64,000 bases of DNA from Symsagittifera roscoffensis (lineage: Eukaryota; Xenacoelomorpha; Acoela; Convolutidae): positions 25,251,736 to 25,315,735 of the forward strand of contig NC_087066.1 of NCBI RefSeq assembly GCF_963678635.1, given 5' to 3'. Below the pieces are notes generated by a model. That model ran no database searches and was not told where the DNA came from. It saw only the letters and a program-made list of their open reading frames with translations. Shown piece by piece: positions 53,313 through 63,827 of the stretch (positions within the stretch are counted from its first letter, which is position 1; each line of letters opens with the position of its first letter). Position numbers and translations under genes: made by a program.

Positions 53313-54690
53313 TATACTATATTTAAATGCGAGTGACAGCTATCTCCCATGTTTAAGCATAATAATTTTGCATGTTTAACGAAAGAATTTTTTATTTTTA
53401 AGCTATATCATATATTGCAATGCTTAAGGAAATTTTTCAATTTGTTTTCCGCAAGGTCATTAATTTTTCAGTTTTTTTTCGAGGCCAAATTAAGTCTGTC
53501 TGTCTGTCTGTATACTTGCTTTTTTGAATTAATTTGATTGTCTGTCTACCCGTCGCCTAATTTTTTAACTTTCATCTCTTCTGTTATATAATTAAATGCG
53601 GGCTTCGCTATCTCACCATGTTTAAGATTTTTCATCGTATTTTTTTGCATGTTTAACAAAAGAATTTTTTCACGTTTAAGCTATGTCGTATATTGCAATG
53701 GTTAAGGTTTTTTTTTCGATTTTCAGTTTAAATTCAGTGTTTCTTTTATCAAGTTTGAATTTAGCAGCCCAATTGTGGGATGGTGTCAGAATTTTCCCAG
53801 GTTTTGCGATTCTGGCCTCCATATATGAATAACCAAATCCTTTTAGCTTACGAGATAGGCAATTTTCGAGATTTTTGTTTAAAAAAAAAGAAATTTAATT
53901 TAAAAAATCTGCTCAATTTTTGAAATTGTCACCCTGTAGTTGGATGCTGTCAGGGTATTCTCAGGGTTGCGAATCTTGCCTCCAATTCTCACCTCTCAAA
54001 TCCTTGTAGATTTCGAGATATGACGTTTTTTATGATTTTTTCAAAAATTTTCAAAAACTTAGATTTTAAAAAATTCCAAAACGTTGAGATCTCAATCCTG
54101 TTGTTGGATTTTGTGAGGGTACTCTCAGGGGTTGCGAATCTTGCCTCTGATTATGGCTGCTGAAATCCTTGTAGTTTTCGAGATATGACGTTTTTTTGGA
54201 TTTTTTCAAAGTTTTTAAGAAAACTTAGATATAAAAAATTTCACAAAACTTGAAATTTGCATCTCTGTAGTGAGGCTCAGTCAGGGTACTCTCAGGAGAT
54301 GTGAATTTAGCCTTCAATTATGTCTGCTCAAATCCTTGAAGTTTTCGAGATGGACATTTTTTCTGATTTTTTCGAAACGTTTTATGAAAACTTTGTTTTT
54401 TTTTCAAAATTTGAAATTCCAACCCTTTAGTATGGGGCTGTTAGATTACTCTCAGAAGTTGCCAATCTTGCCTCAAAAAATGACTGCTCAAATACTTTAG
54501 TTTTCCAGACGTGATACTTTTTGTGATTTTTTGAAAAAATTTTCAGAAAATTTGATTTTTTTTTTCCAAATTTTGAACCCTATATTTGGGAACTGTCAGA
54601 GAACTCTCAGGAGTTGCCAATCTTGCGTCCAAATGCTACTGCTCAATTGCTTTTAGCAGCACTGGAGGGTGCGTTACACGCTATTTTAAT
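53313..54690 (+). mobile_element. Helitron-like non-autonomous element B
   Basis: The element starts TCTATACTATATTTAAATGC at 53313, with a left flank of about 260 bases holding a tctgtctg microsatellite. A second, diverged left-flank start follows near 53588 (aattaaatgcgggcttcgct). Six ~160-bp monomers come next (from 53778, 53940, 54106, 54272, 54434 and 54586). The right end has ggtgcgttacacgctatt near 54668-54685, whose GCGT-TAC-ACGC forms a short hairpin. TC at the start and a hairpin plus CTA(G) at the end fit Helitron termini; the tandem core resembles the pearl/HINE layout. Confidence 0.65.
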
Positions 54691-55369
54691 CGAATTTGGT
54701 GTAATTTTTTTTGTAGAAAATTGTTTAAGCACTGAACAGTCTTTTTTGATGGACATTTTATGTACGTAAAAGTTATTGAATTTTTTTTGAGACTTCATGG
54801 CTCGTATTAAGTTTGTTCTGATGCCAGTTTTTTTTCTTCAGGGCAGTTAGAAAATGCATTTAGTTTCGAAGTTGGATTTCAATTTTAGACTTCGCAGAGG
54901 AAATACAAATAACCTATTGACCCAATTTTATCAAGTTGGGTCAGTTTCATCGAAAAATGACGAGCTTAAAAATGTAAAAAGATTCAAAGAAATAAAAGGT
55001 TATCTGGCGAGTAGCACAGAATTTTCCCACCATATTAAAAAAATAGAAGTATTTTTTGGATTTTTTTTTTCAAATAAGTGTCGGTTTTAGTGCGTGATGT
55101 GATTTGTAAAATATGCGATCGGGTAGAAGTTTAGTAAATTAGGCCTGATCGACAAATAATGTCTCCAAAAAATGATTTACCAATAAAAAAAATGAAAAAT
55201 TTTATAAAAATTTTGAATTTTTTCTACTTTTTAGCATAATTTTTCTTTTTTTTAGAAATACTTTTGCCAATTAAGCGCGAAATGAAACATCAAAACTAGT
55301 TTTCATTATAGTAAAAGCAAGTGTTTTAAGCGTAAAAGTTAAAAAATCAGTAAAATTTTCATTAAACGA
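54691..55369. other. Non-coding AT-rich DNA
   Basis: A 78-codon frame at 54854-55090 has no motif and the composition of its surroundings. No gene supported. Confidence 0.4.
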
Positions 55370-56010
55370 GCGTTACTCCATAGCTTTATTCGCTCAAAAT
55401 AAGAAAATCTCCAATATTTCGAACCAGTTTTCCTCGACACTTAGATAATTTTTTGACAGTTTTTGAAATGTCATTCGAATCACGACTGAAGAAGCTTTAG
55501 TATGATATATCACTCGACCCATTCCGATGGTTATTTGTGGTACCTGATTTTGCGTGGAAAAAAAACTAAAAAAACCCGAATACAAAGTTTCCCCATTTTC
55601 AATGGACGGAACAAAAGTTGCATGACTCCGGAGTCTATTAAAGAACAGTTCTGTTTAAATTTCGACTAAATTTATTTGTTTTAAAATAATATTAAAATTT
55701 AGAATTTATAATCAATTTATTAATAAGATTAATTTATAGCTAGTTCTAAGCAATGACAGCAAAAAAACTGACTTTAAACCTAAAAATGAGGTAATTAAGA
55801 AAAAGGAAAATGGGTGAAACTTAAGTAGATTAGGTGATTATCAAAATTCAAGCTTTAATTTCTATCATCGCTATTTAAAAACACAAATGAGATCAAGTTA
55901 CTAAGGTGGTAAAATTATGCCCGGTAACAACTTGTAGGCTGACAAGGGAGAACTAGAAATCCTGGACCGTTCTGTTAGATAACATATGAAGATCAATGAA
56001 TTACTCCGGT
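55370..56010 (+). repeat. Unclassified interspersed repeat, third copy
   Basis: This matches the family at 47.27-48.14 kb: gctttattcgctcaaaataag (55382), ttttcctcgacacttag, cccattccgatggttatttg, acctgattttgcgtgg, then aacttgtaggctgacaaggg. The length is at least 600 bases. No ends or coding function seen. Confidence 0.6.
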
Positions 56011-56708
56011 ATTAATTGACACCAAAAAAAAACCCAGCTCCCGAAAAGTTAAAAATTAGTTTCTACACTTTTAATCGGTAACTAGGCTTTTCACGTTCGC
56101 CTTTTGTGATAGGAAACTTTGCTTTTTGTAGAGAAAAGATATAAAATTAATGAACAATTGCTTATGTAAAGAAGCGCCATAAACCTTTGGTCGGGGTATT
56201 CTGTGGCTAAGGTGACTATTACAGCATCCGATTACCTTGGATAGGTATTGGGTTTTTCCTGGAAAAAAATCTGGAAGCTTATTGCAACAGGAATCCTCTG
56301 ATTAATTTAAACCAAACTTACGCATAAATTACCATATGATTTATTTTGAACAGCAGTAGAAAATGAAATACATAAATTGTTGCTTCAAGAGCTCAGCAAC
56401 CCTGTTGGCGATTGGTTGTTTATTGTTTAAGTAAACCCCATTTTAGTACGTAATTGAACTACGAAACGCTTTTTCAGTTGTTTTCAAGAAGAAATTCTGA
56501 TTTGCGTATCATTCGCACGTTTGCGGTTCTTTTTGAACATTGTGTGCGATTTCTCGATCAAACGTGATTTGTCGAAGCAAAAGTTGTTGAATTTTCTCAG
56601 ATAAATCGGCCAGACACAAGAGGTTTAACCATTACAGTTCACCTCTGGCAAGCCATCTTATCTTAATCCTCTTCAGCATGTGTTCTCAATACACTTAATT
56701 GAAACAAA
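56011..56708 (+). promoter_or_regulatory. Upstream region of the adenosine kinase gene
   Basis: No other gene is seen. A pyrimidine-rich acceptor ttgaattttctcag ends at 56600, followed by A and 108 bases to the ATG. A second, weaker one (cctcttcag) ends at 56678. Promoter elements proper are not recognised. Confidence 0.35.
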
Positions 56709-57833
56709 ATGCTAAGACCTGAATGCTCTCAAGTTGTAGTGATTGGAGCGGCTTTAGTGGACCAGATAGCTAAAGTGAAGCCAGAGTTTCTCCTGGAAAA
56801 TAATCTGGAAGCTAATGCAACTTACCATTGCAACGGGGATTCCAGATTAGTTTCAGTTTTGCAGGACTTCGAAAGGATTTATGCGAGTGAAATTATATCG
56901 AAACCCGGAGGATCCGCACTTAACACGGCGTATTATTACAATTTCTTGTTTGGAGAAGTTTACAAACATACAAGTCAGCTTGAAAACTTGTTTTGTTCAA
57001 CTGAAAATCAAACAACTTCTCAAGAATTTCCGGATAACTGTTTTGATTCATCTGGAAATCCAGCCAAGTTTCTATTTGTGGGCTTGGTCGGGGATGACGA
57101 GCAATCTGATTTATTGAAAAAAGATGCCAAAAAGTCGGGCTTGAATGCGCTTTGGGTGGAGAACATAGCAAAGACGACCGGTAGATGCAGCGTAATGATA
57201 AGCGGGCAGAACAGATGTTTACTGTCTCTCGGAGGAGCCAATGAAGTAAAACCCGAGTCGATATTACATAACTCCGAACTGACGCAAATCATCGAATCAG
57301 CTAAGTGTGTATACATAGTTGCTTTCCTCCTTTTGCATGATAGTTATTTTGCTTTCATAAAAATTGCAGAAACAGTTTCAACCAGTGCCGGTAAGTTTAT
57401 ATGCAATCTTTCGTCACATAAGATTCTCGAAACAGAAGAAATTAGAAATCGAGTTTGGAGTTTGATTACGTTCTCGGATTACGTAATTGGTAATGAAGAA
57501 GAATATAAACAGCTAACTGGTTGTTGTGAAGCCCATGATGCTATTTTGAACGTGTACTGGAAAATCGAAAAGAATAGAGAAGTGAAACGTTTTTCAGCAA
57601 TCATGACAAGAGGTGATCAGAGTACATTAGCAGTAACAAACGGAATAATCGAGCAGTTCCCGGTAGGTTCGTCAGAAGCGGTAAAGGTTGTTGACACAAA
57701 CGGAGCTGGCGATGCATTCGTTGCCGGATTTCTTTTCGGTATCGGAAGCGGAAAACAGTTCCGAGAGTCGATCCAACTCGCAAATGAAACTGCTTTCCGG
57801 TCTATGCAAACATCAGATCATCAGCTAGTGTAA
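56709..57833 (+). CDS. ADK: Adenosine kinase-type PfkB carbohydrate kinase
   Basis: This single exon of 374 codons belongs to the PfkB family and catalyses adenosine plus ATP to AMP plus ADP if it is a true ADK. Visible parts are the N-terminal strand VVVIGAALVDQIA, the di-Gly motif KPGGSALNTAYYYN (residues 65-78), FLFVGLVGDDEQS, TGRCSVMISGQNRCLLSLGGAN, the FICNLSS strand, VIGNEEEY and the catalytic DTNGAGDAFVAGFL with base Asp335. These blocks match animal ADK rather than ribokinase. Oddities are Ala in GAALVD where ADK has Asn (GNPLLD) and a 20-25-residue insert around residues 92-116. The end also lacks the RTGCTFP-like C-terminus. A divergent ADK or close relative fits. Confidence 0.88.
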   Translation: MLRPECSQVVVIGAALVDQIAKVKPEFLLENNLEANATYHCNGDSRLVSVLQDFERIYASEIISKPGGSALNTAYYYNFLFGEVYKHTSQLENLFCSTENQTTSQEFPDNCFDSSGNPAKFLFVGLVGDDEQSDLLKKDAKKSGLNALWVENIAKTTGRCSVMISGQNRCLLSLGGANEVKPESILHNSELTQIIESAKCVYIVAFLLLHDSYFAFIKIAETVSTSAGKFICNLSSHKILETEEIRNRVWSLITFSDYVIGNEEEYKQLTGCCEAHDAILNVYWKIEKNREVKRFSAIMTRGDQSTLAVTNGIIEQFPVGSSEAVKVVDTNGAGDAFVAGFLFGIGSGKQFRESIQLANETAFRSMQTSDHQLV

Positions 57834-58982
57834 ATCAGCAAGTTTCAATTATTCAAATAATGTTTTTAAGTGTGAAGGAATGAAGTGATTTTCACTTATA
57901 CAGGTTTTGATGATTGGTTTTTAGGAAAATGTTTTCAATTTGCGGTTGACTTGTGATTTATTTTTAAACTCACTTCATTTCCTTTGTTAAGTAAAGGCAA
58001 ACTCCACTATCAAACTGCGAAAGTGAAAACGTGACTTCAGTTTTCTGAATTCCCAGCGGTATAACAAGCTTACCTATTGATCCAGCCCATCAGAAACAGT
58101 ATTTGGAATTTAAAAAGCTTCAACTTGATATATTCTTATCTATTTTTGAAAATCAAATTCTTCGACGTCATTTAATTTTTTTCAATCATTTTTTCGGTTT
58201 CCTTGTTCTTTTACACTTTCCCATCTGTCTATTGGCTATGATTTTTTTGTACATGAATGAGCAGTTATAAGTAAAATTGCACGAGATCATATATCAATGT
58301 TTGATGTTTTTATAGAAATTTCACGACCGCAGCTATTTTTGAGGCATGATGTTTATTTCGAGCGCTTAAATGAAGTTCATCAATAGAGGAATAAAGCTAG
58401 ATTTTTTTGTGAATCTTTACGAGGCCAAAACTGTGCACTGGATAGGCGCACAATTTTGTGTCTGTATATTCCTGGATTCCGGAGACAAGTCTTTCAACAT
58501 GTGAAAATTTGTCGGAACGATCAAAAAAATGGAAGAACAAAGGGAGCATCCTTGTTGCGGAATCCGCGTAAAATTCACAAAATGCACAGGTTGGCTTTGT
58601 AATTATTAATTTTTGTTTCAAAAAATGGCGGTAAGAGTCTTTGGATTCTGCTGTTTTACTTGGAATGTCCGATGGAATTAAGGCGATATCATTTGTCTAA
58701 CAATTCAAGCTCTCGAACAATTCTGTTTTCTCAATTGGCTGTTGCAGCTTCGACAAACGATTTTTATTTGTCTAAGCCATTTACATTTTGAGTCAAATGT
58801 AATGCCCAAGATTTTCAAAAATACGTTTTGTTTGTCCTGATGATTTTTGACCGAGAGAATTTAACACTGCAGAAAACTTTTTATTTTTTGTATAGAGAGC
58901 AGGGCATTGCCATGTTTTCAAAAAAAAACAATAGATTTCAAGTTCTGCAATTACTTACAAAAGATTTTAAGTTCGGCAATCT
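57834..58982. other. Non-coding 3' flank with old repeats
   Basis: Phrases near 58.03-58.25 kb echo the repeat family at 32.7-33.0 kb. A 74-codon minus-strand frame (58397-58621) has no known motif. No supported gene. Confidence 0.4.
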
Positions 58983-59043
58983 ATCTTTCTATATCTATCT
59001 ATCTATCTATCTATCTATATCTATCTATCTATCTATCTATCTA

Positions 59044-59079
<36 letters not shown>

Positions 59080-59080
59080 G
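58983..59080 (+). repeat. (CTAT)n microsatellite
   Basis: Nearly 100 bases of ctat repeats are interrupted at regular points by an extra at (tatatctatc). They end directly at the TCTATACTATA start of Helitron-like element C, so the element either inserted into the microsatellite or seeded it. Confidence 0.9.
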
Positions 59081-59082
59081 AT

Positions 59083-60975
59083 TCTATACTATATTTAAAT
59101 GCGAGTGACAGCTATCTCCCATGTTTAAGCATAATAATTTTGCATGTTTAACGAAAGAATTTTTTCATGTTTAAGCTATATCATATATTGCAATGCTTGA
59201 GAAAATTGTTCAATTAGTTTTCCGCAAGGTCAATAATGTTTCAGTAATTTTTTTATGGCCAAATTAAGTCTGTCTGTCTGTATACCTGCTTTTTCATTTA
59301 ATTTGATTATGTCTGTCTACCCGTCCCCTAATTTTTTAACTTTCAATTTGGTTTCGACGATTCAGTTCAAAATAATACTACTGTCAAACGGTTGTGTCCA
59401 ATTCTTTCTCTTTATCTGGATTTTTTTATCTTTTTTCCTGTCTTTTTTTATCCTTATTTTTTTCGATCTTTCTTTTTCGATCTTTTTTTCGATCTTTTCT
59501 ACGTTTTTTCGATCTTTTTTTTCAATCCTTCTATTTCGATCCTTCTTTTTCTATCTTTTTTTCATCTTTGAGTTTCTATCTTTTTTTCGATCTTTCTTTT
59601 TCGATCTTTTTTTCATCTTTTTTTTTACCTTTTTATGTTTTTTATCTTTTTTATCCTTCTTTTTCGATCTTTTTCTATGTTTTTTATATCTTTTTTATCC
59701 TTCTTATTCGATTTTTTGTTCGACCTTTCTTTTTCGATCTTTTGTTCTCTTTCTTTCGATCCTTCTTTTTCTATATATTTTTTTCAATCATATTCGATGT
59801 TTTTTTCCGATCCTTCTTTTTCGATCTATTTTCTATCTTTTTTTCTAATCTTTTTTTCAATTATTCTTTTTCGATCTTTTTTTTTCAATTTTTTTCTCAT
59901 TTTTTACTATCTTTCTTTTTTTCAATCCTTCTTTTTCGAACTTTTTTCCTATCTTTTTTTTCAATGTTATCGATCCTTCTTTTTCGATCCCTCTTTTTCG
60001 ATCTTTTTTCCTCTTTTTTTATCTTTTTTCGATCTTTCTTTTTCGACCTTTTGTTCTCTTTTTTTCTATTTTTTTCTGTCGTTTCTTGTTCAATTTTTTT
60101 TTTCGATGTTTTTTCCTATCTTTTTTTTTCTTTAAAAAAATAGAAAAAAGGTCAAAAAGAAGGATTGAAAAAGAAATCGAAAAAATATTGAACAAATTTA
60201 AGAAAAAGGAGAATAAAAAAATACAAAAAATAAAAAAAAAGATCGAAAAGAAGGATAGAAAAAAAGACAGAAAAAAAATTAGAAAAAAAGATTGAAAAAG
60301 GATCGAAAAAAAGATAAAGATAATATCTTTTTTCTAAATTAAAGCTTAAATTTTCAAAACACTTGATGTAATTGTTTTCAAAATTTGAAATGCCTTACCC
60401 TTTAGTTGGGTGCTGTCAGGGTACTCTCATGAGTTGCGAATCTTGCCTCCAAATATGACTGCTCAAATCTTAGTAGTTTTCGAGATATGACATTTTTTTG
60501 TGATTTTTCAAAATATTTTACGAAAACTTGACGATTTTTTTTTTCAAAATTTGAATTTTCTAGCCCTGTAGTTGGGAGTTATCAGAGTACTCTCAGGGGT
60601 TGCGAACCTCGTCTCAATTTATGACTGCTCAAATACTTGTAGTGTTCGAGATATGACGTTTTTTGTGATTTTTTCAAATAATTTTCAAAAAAGTTGAATT
60701 ATTTTTTTTTTCAAATTTAAAATTCTTTACCTTGTATCTGAGTGCTGTCAGGGTACTCTCAGGAGTTGCGAATCTTGCCTCCAAATTTGACTGCTCAAAT
60801 CCCTGTAGTTTCGAGATGACGTTTTTTGAGATTTTTCGAGTAAATTTTTTTCTTGAAAGTTTGAAATTCCAACCATGTAATTGGGTGCTGTCAGAGTACA
60901 CTAAAAGCCTGCAGATCTGGTTTCCACTATTTGCGGTTTTTCCTGAGTTGTCGTTGGTGCGTTACACGCTAGTTA
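59083..60975 (+). mobile_element. Helitron-like non-autonomous element C
   Basis: The left end tctatactatatttaaatg (from 59083) and about 250 bases of left flank are nearly identical to element B. They include gcgagtgacagctatctccc, a tctgtctg microsatellite and tctacccgtcccctaatttt. A large pyrimidine/purine inverted repeat follows. Then come four ~160-bp monomers (from about 60405, 60572, 60737 and 60882) and a right end ggtgcgttacacgctagtt at 60956-60974. The GCGT/ACGC stem followed by CTAGT fits a Helitron 3' end. Confidence 0.7.
59390..60330. repeat. T-rich (tttttcgatcttt)n tract folded on an A-rich inverse
   Basis: From about 59390 to 60130 the sequence is an imperfect array of tttttcgatcttt and ttttcaatccttc units. 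After a centre at about 60131 (ctttaaaa) the strand turns into gaaaaagaaggattgaaaaa and aaaaagatcgaaaa units to about 60330. The last ~190 bases can thus pair with the end of the T-rich array as a long hairpin. The Phe/Ser-rich (plus-strand) frames of up to 249 codons are repeat artefacts. Confidence 0.85.
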
Positions 60976-62296
60976 CTTTGAACCAATTGCAGAACTTGAA
61001 ATCTATTCTCTTTTTGAAAACATGGTAATGCCTTGCTCTGTAAACATAAAAAATAAAGAGTCTTCTGCATAACTAAATAATCGGGGTCGAACATCAACAA
61101 GACCTATTGTGGACAAGCAAAATGTTTTTCATTGCAAGGTGTGTAATTTTATCAGGAGGTTTCGACAATTGTTGATAATCAATTCTGATTAAAATATCTC
61201 AAAAAACAGCATAAAATTGCGTGAGGCGACAATTCGTAACAGGCGAAGATTCGTACCAGTAGGTTAAGCGGGTAATACTGATTCAAGATCAGTCTTTTTT
61301 TGTGCGGATGCTAACACCACTGCCTTGTTACTAATTGTCGCTTCTTACGAATTGTAAGAAGATGACCATTTATCCACGGGGGAAAGGACCAACGCAAGAG
61401 CTGTATAGCTCATCACGGAGAACCGCTGTTGTGCCCATGTTTAAAAACTGCATGAGTGCAATTTTTTTGGTTATTTTTCTATTATAAATATTACCATTAC
61501 CATATATTACCATTAAATTTTTCAAGACTATTTTATTGTTTCATACCTTGATGTTTATTCGATGGTTTAACGTTGGGAGGTATTGCCATTTTAAGGAGGT
61601 GCGGTCTAAGGAGAAGCCCATTTGTGTTGCGGAGGGTCCATACAATTAAAAAAATCTGAAAAAAAAATATTGGTTAAGAAGAAATTGTGTTTATACTTGC
61701 TCCTGTGCCTATCGATGCGTGTATGGGGCAAGTTTTAATGTGCTGATTGCAAAAATCGGAGAAGCGTTATTAAATCCAAAAATTTGAACCCCGTTTTTTT
61801 AGCTTGTTTAACTGATGATAAACAGCGAAAAGACAAAATTTGTTTAGAATCTTACCCAAAATATGTGTAACTAGTCGATCAAAAATTCGTAATAACCAGC
61901 AAATGACCGTGGAACAAGTTATTGGATCATGAGCTGCTCTCTCAGCCCAACTAATTTTGAAGCGCGTATGTTGTCTGAAAGGTAGTTTAAACCACACATT
62001 TATGCCCGCAAGCAATATGAAATGTTGGACTTTTTTTCCAGTCTCATTTAGTATTTTCCTTTTAAAAATATTGTTCATTCTTTTGCTGTTTTGCTTGTTG
62101 CCGGAGTGCATCTTCGCCTGTGTTAAAAAATCACATACGTGGTCATTTAGACGCTATTTATCAATTCAATCTGTTTTCGCTCAGCCTTCATATTGGGTAA
62201 AATCAATCTCGACAAATGACCCTAGCTTCAATTTATCGAGCGTCAATCTTCAAAGCCAATTTTGTTTGTCTGTTTCAGTCAAACAGTTTTCTTTCA
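60976..62296. other. Non-coding interval with tRNA-like inverted repeat
   Basis: No gene is supported. Overlapping frames at 61770-62111 (minus) and 61957-62301 (plus) lack motifs, and the latter lacks an ATG at its stated start. The end holds two acceptor-like sites before the secreted protein gene: gtctgtttcag and ttttctttcag, the second ending at 62297. Confidence 0.4.
61226..61361 (-). repeat. tRNA-like segment flanked by inverted repeats
   Basis: Inverted arms gcgacaattcgtaacagg (61226-61243) and its near-complement at 61324-61341 enclose a minus-strand tRNA-like sequence. It has TGGTGTTAGCA (A-box-like), a perfect 5-bp anticodon stem ACTGA/TCAGT around a 7-base loop (61277-61293) and GGTACGAATCTT (B-box-like). 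The T arm does not pair, so this is not a working tRNA. A perfect 8-bp hairpin follows at 61341-61361. Confidence 0.4.
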
Positions 62297-62321
62297 GATA
62301 GTTAAATAGCTCTGGAACATC

Positions 62322-63017
62322 ATGTTTGCAGCTTCTCTTGTGGTTCTTTCTATTTTCTGTTCATATGGCCTCGCTGCTCCTGCATACGCCAACGACAGCG
62401 AACCTTTTGACCGAACGGGTCTGGCCGAAACGCCCGGCAACGAATGGGGCTCTTATTTCAATGTGAATCAAACGAAAGAAGATGACGCATTTTACACTGT
62501 GTTTGGAAATTTGAATGAAAATAAACATGGTGGAAAGAGCAGCTGCGATAGCTCACAGATAACTTTCAATCGGTTCTACAAAAGTTCGGAGAAGCCCAAC
62601 GAACGAATTTATTCGTATTTCTGTAGAAAAAGCGAAGAGTATGAGCACATTAAGGCAGATTTTGACCGGAAGCAACCCCTCGAATTCCGAACGAAGTTGT
62701 CGGCTTTTGGAATCACTGATGCAGGTCAATATCCACAAGAGTTTGACATCAAAGGCACCGTCGCAAACGAACTGGCGAAGAAGATTTGGGAAAAGACTTG
62801 GAACAAATTCGACACGAACATTTACTGCGGCGATCCGTCGGTTGAAAAAACGGATGAGGTCGAGATGAAGTCGGAGAACTATCTGATGTACTACCGGTTT
62901 CTGCTCTACTGCAACAAGGGGGAAGACAAAATGCACACTGAGTTCTTCGTGGATGAATTCTATGGAAAATATATGGACGGCCTGCCCACTATTTGTTTCC
63001 TGGAAAGACCGTATTAA
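62322..63017 (+). CDS. Secreted protein of unknown family, 231 residues
   Basis: ATG at 62322 opens a clear signal peptide (MFAASLVVLSIFCSYGLAAP, cleavage likely near residues 18-21). The mature protein is hydrophilic, with NEWGSYFNVNQTKEDDAFYT, SSCDSSQITFNRFY, RIYSYFCRKSEEYEH, NKFDTNIYCGDPS, LMYYRFLLYCNKGED and the end PTICFLERPY. Five cysteines follow the signal peptide, so disulphides are likely with one left over. Tyr and Phe are frequent. There is no membrane segment. An acceptor-like site ends 24 bases upstream, and AATAAA lies at 63253-63258. I do not recognise the family. It may be a lineage-restricted extracellular protein. Confidence 0.8.
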   Translation: MFAASLVVLSIFCSYGLAAPAYANDSEPFDRTGLAETPGNEWGSYFNVNQTKEDDAFYTVFGNLNENKHGGKSSCDSSQITFNRFYKSSEKPNERIYSYFCRKSEEYEHIKADFDRKQPLEFRTKLSAFGITDAGQYPQEFDIKGTVANELAKKIWEKTWNKFDTNIYCGDPSVEKTDEVEMKSENYLMYYRFLLYCNKGEDKMHTEFFVDEFYGKYMDGLPTICFLERPY

Positions 63018-63827
63018 GTCTAGAAAGACATAAACTGTAAACTGATTTCTTTAGAGGTTTTCGTTAATCTCATGCTTTTTACTTACATCTAACCAACTAA
63101 TTTCGTAGTGCCTTTTTTGATACTTTTTTAGTATTTGATATGACCTAAAATAAGAGTGTAGCTATTAGCTTATTCTATTAACTGCTTTAATGATTGATGC
63201 CTTGCTAGATTTGATACGCTTTTTCTACATTAAACTTGTATCTACTGCTTAAAATAAAGTTTAATAATTTATATTTACCTGGATTTGAGGTTTAACAGTA
63301 CGAGTGTAGAAGCGCACCCAACCTGACATCTACTTTACTTGTTGAAAAAAAAGCCATCAGTGGATTTGCTCTATGCTTTTAGAGTTTTGCCAAGAAAATA
63401 GCCAATTTTGCTAAAACTCAGATATTCGGAATTTATGTTTTCATCAATCAATCATGATGAACAGATTTGAATTACGGGTGACAATGATGTCCGACTTGAA
63501 TTCAATTTCAGAAGGAAATTCAGAAGGAATTCTGTTATGAAACAGCTGGAGGAACTTTTTAAATAATTCATGAATTTAAAATCATGAATATGTAAAAATA
63601 AAAAGTAGAAAAATGAGATTCTCATTTTCTCAAATTTTATAATCAGCCTCATTGGTGATTAACTTCAAGTTCTTTAATGTAAAGATAAGTTATACTCTTG
63701 AGAATGAATAGTTAAAAATATATTTCTTTTTTTTGTGAAACGATATCTTTTTCTCATTGAACATCAGTAAAAAATACTAAAATGCCAAAAATGGATGTCA
63801 GCCTAAAATGGATGTCATAAAATAATA
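63018..63827. other. 3' UTR and intergenic DNA
   Basis: The poly(A) signal AATAAA for the secreted protein gene is at 63253-63258. The rest is AT-rich with no gene. gaattcagaaggaa-type short repeats occur near 63500-63530. Confidence 0.5.
63253..63258 (+). terminator. Poly(A) signal of the secreted protein gene
   Basis: The canonical AATAAA lies about 236 bases past the stop codon and is followed by a T-rich stretch. This is the only canonical signal placed near a host gene stop in this window. Confidence 0.55.

Noticed and set aside
42275-54690. CRISPR-like arrays
   Set aside because: Units are 160-1107 bp with no short repeat/spacer pattern, and the genome is eukaryotic.
58397-58621. 74-codon minus-strand ORF
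   Set aside because: It has an ordinary amino-acid mix, but no ATG context, motif or neighbouring signals raise it above chance.
59255-60295. Phe/Ser/Leu-rich plus-strand ORFs of up to 249 codons and a Lys-rich ORF
   Set aside because: Products of the (tttttcgatcttt)n microsatellite and its inverted complement; open in several frames at once.
61770-62301. Overlapping 113- and 114-codon ORFs on opposite strands
   Set aside because: No motif, mutual antisense, and the plus-strand one starts at TTG; hydrophobic bias explained by AT-rich composition.
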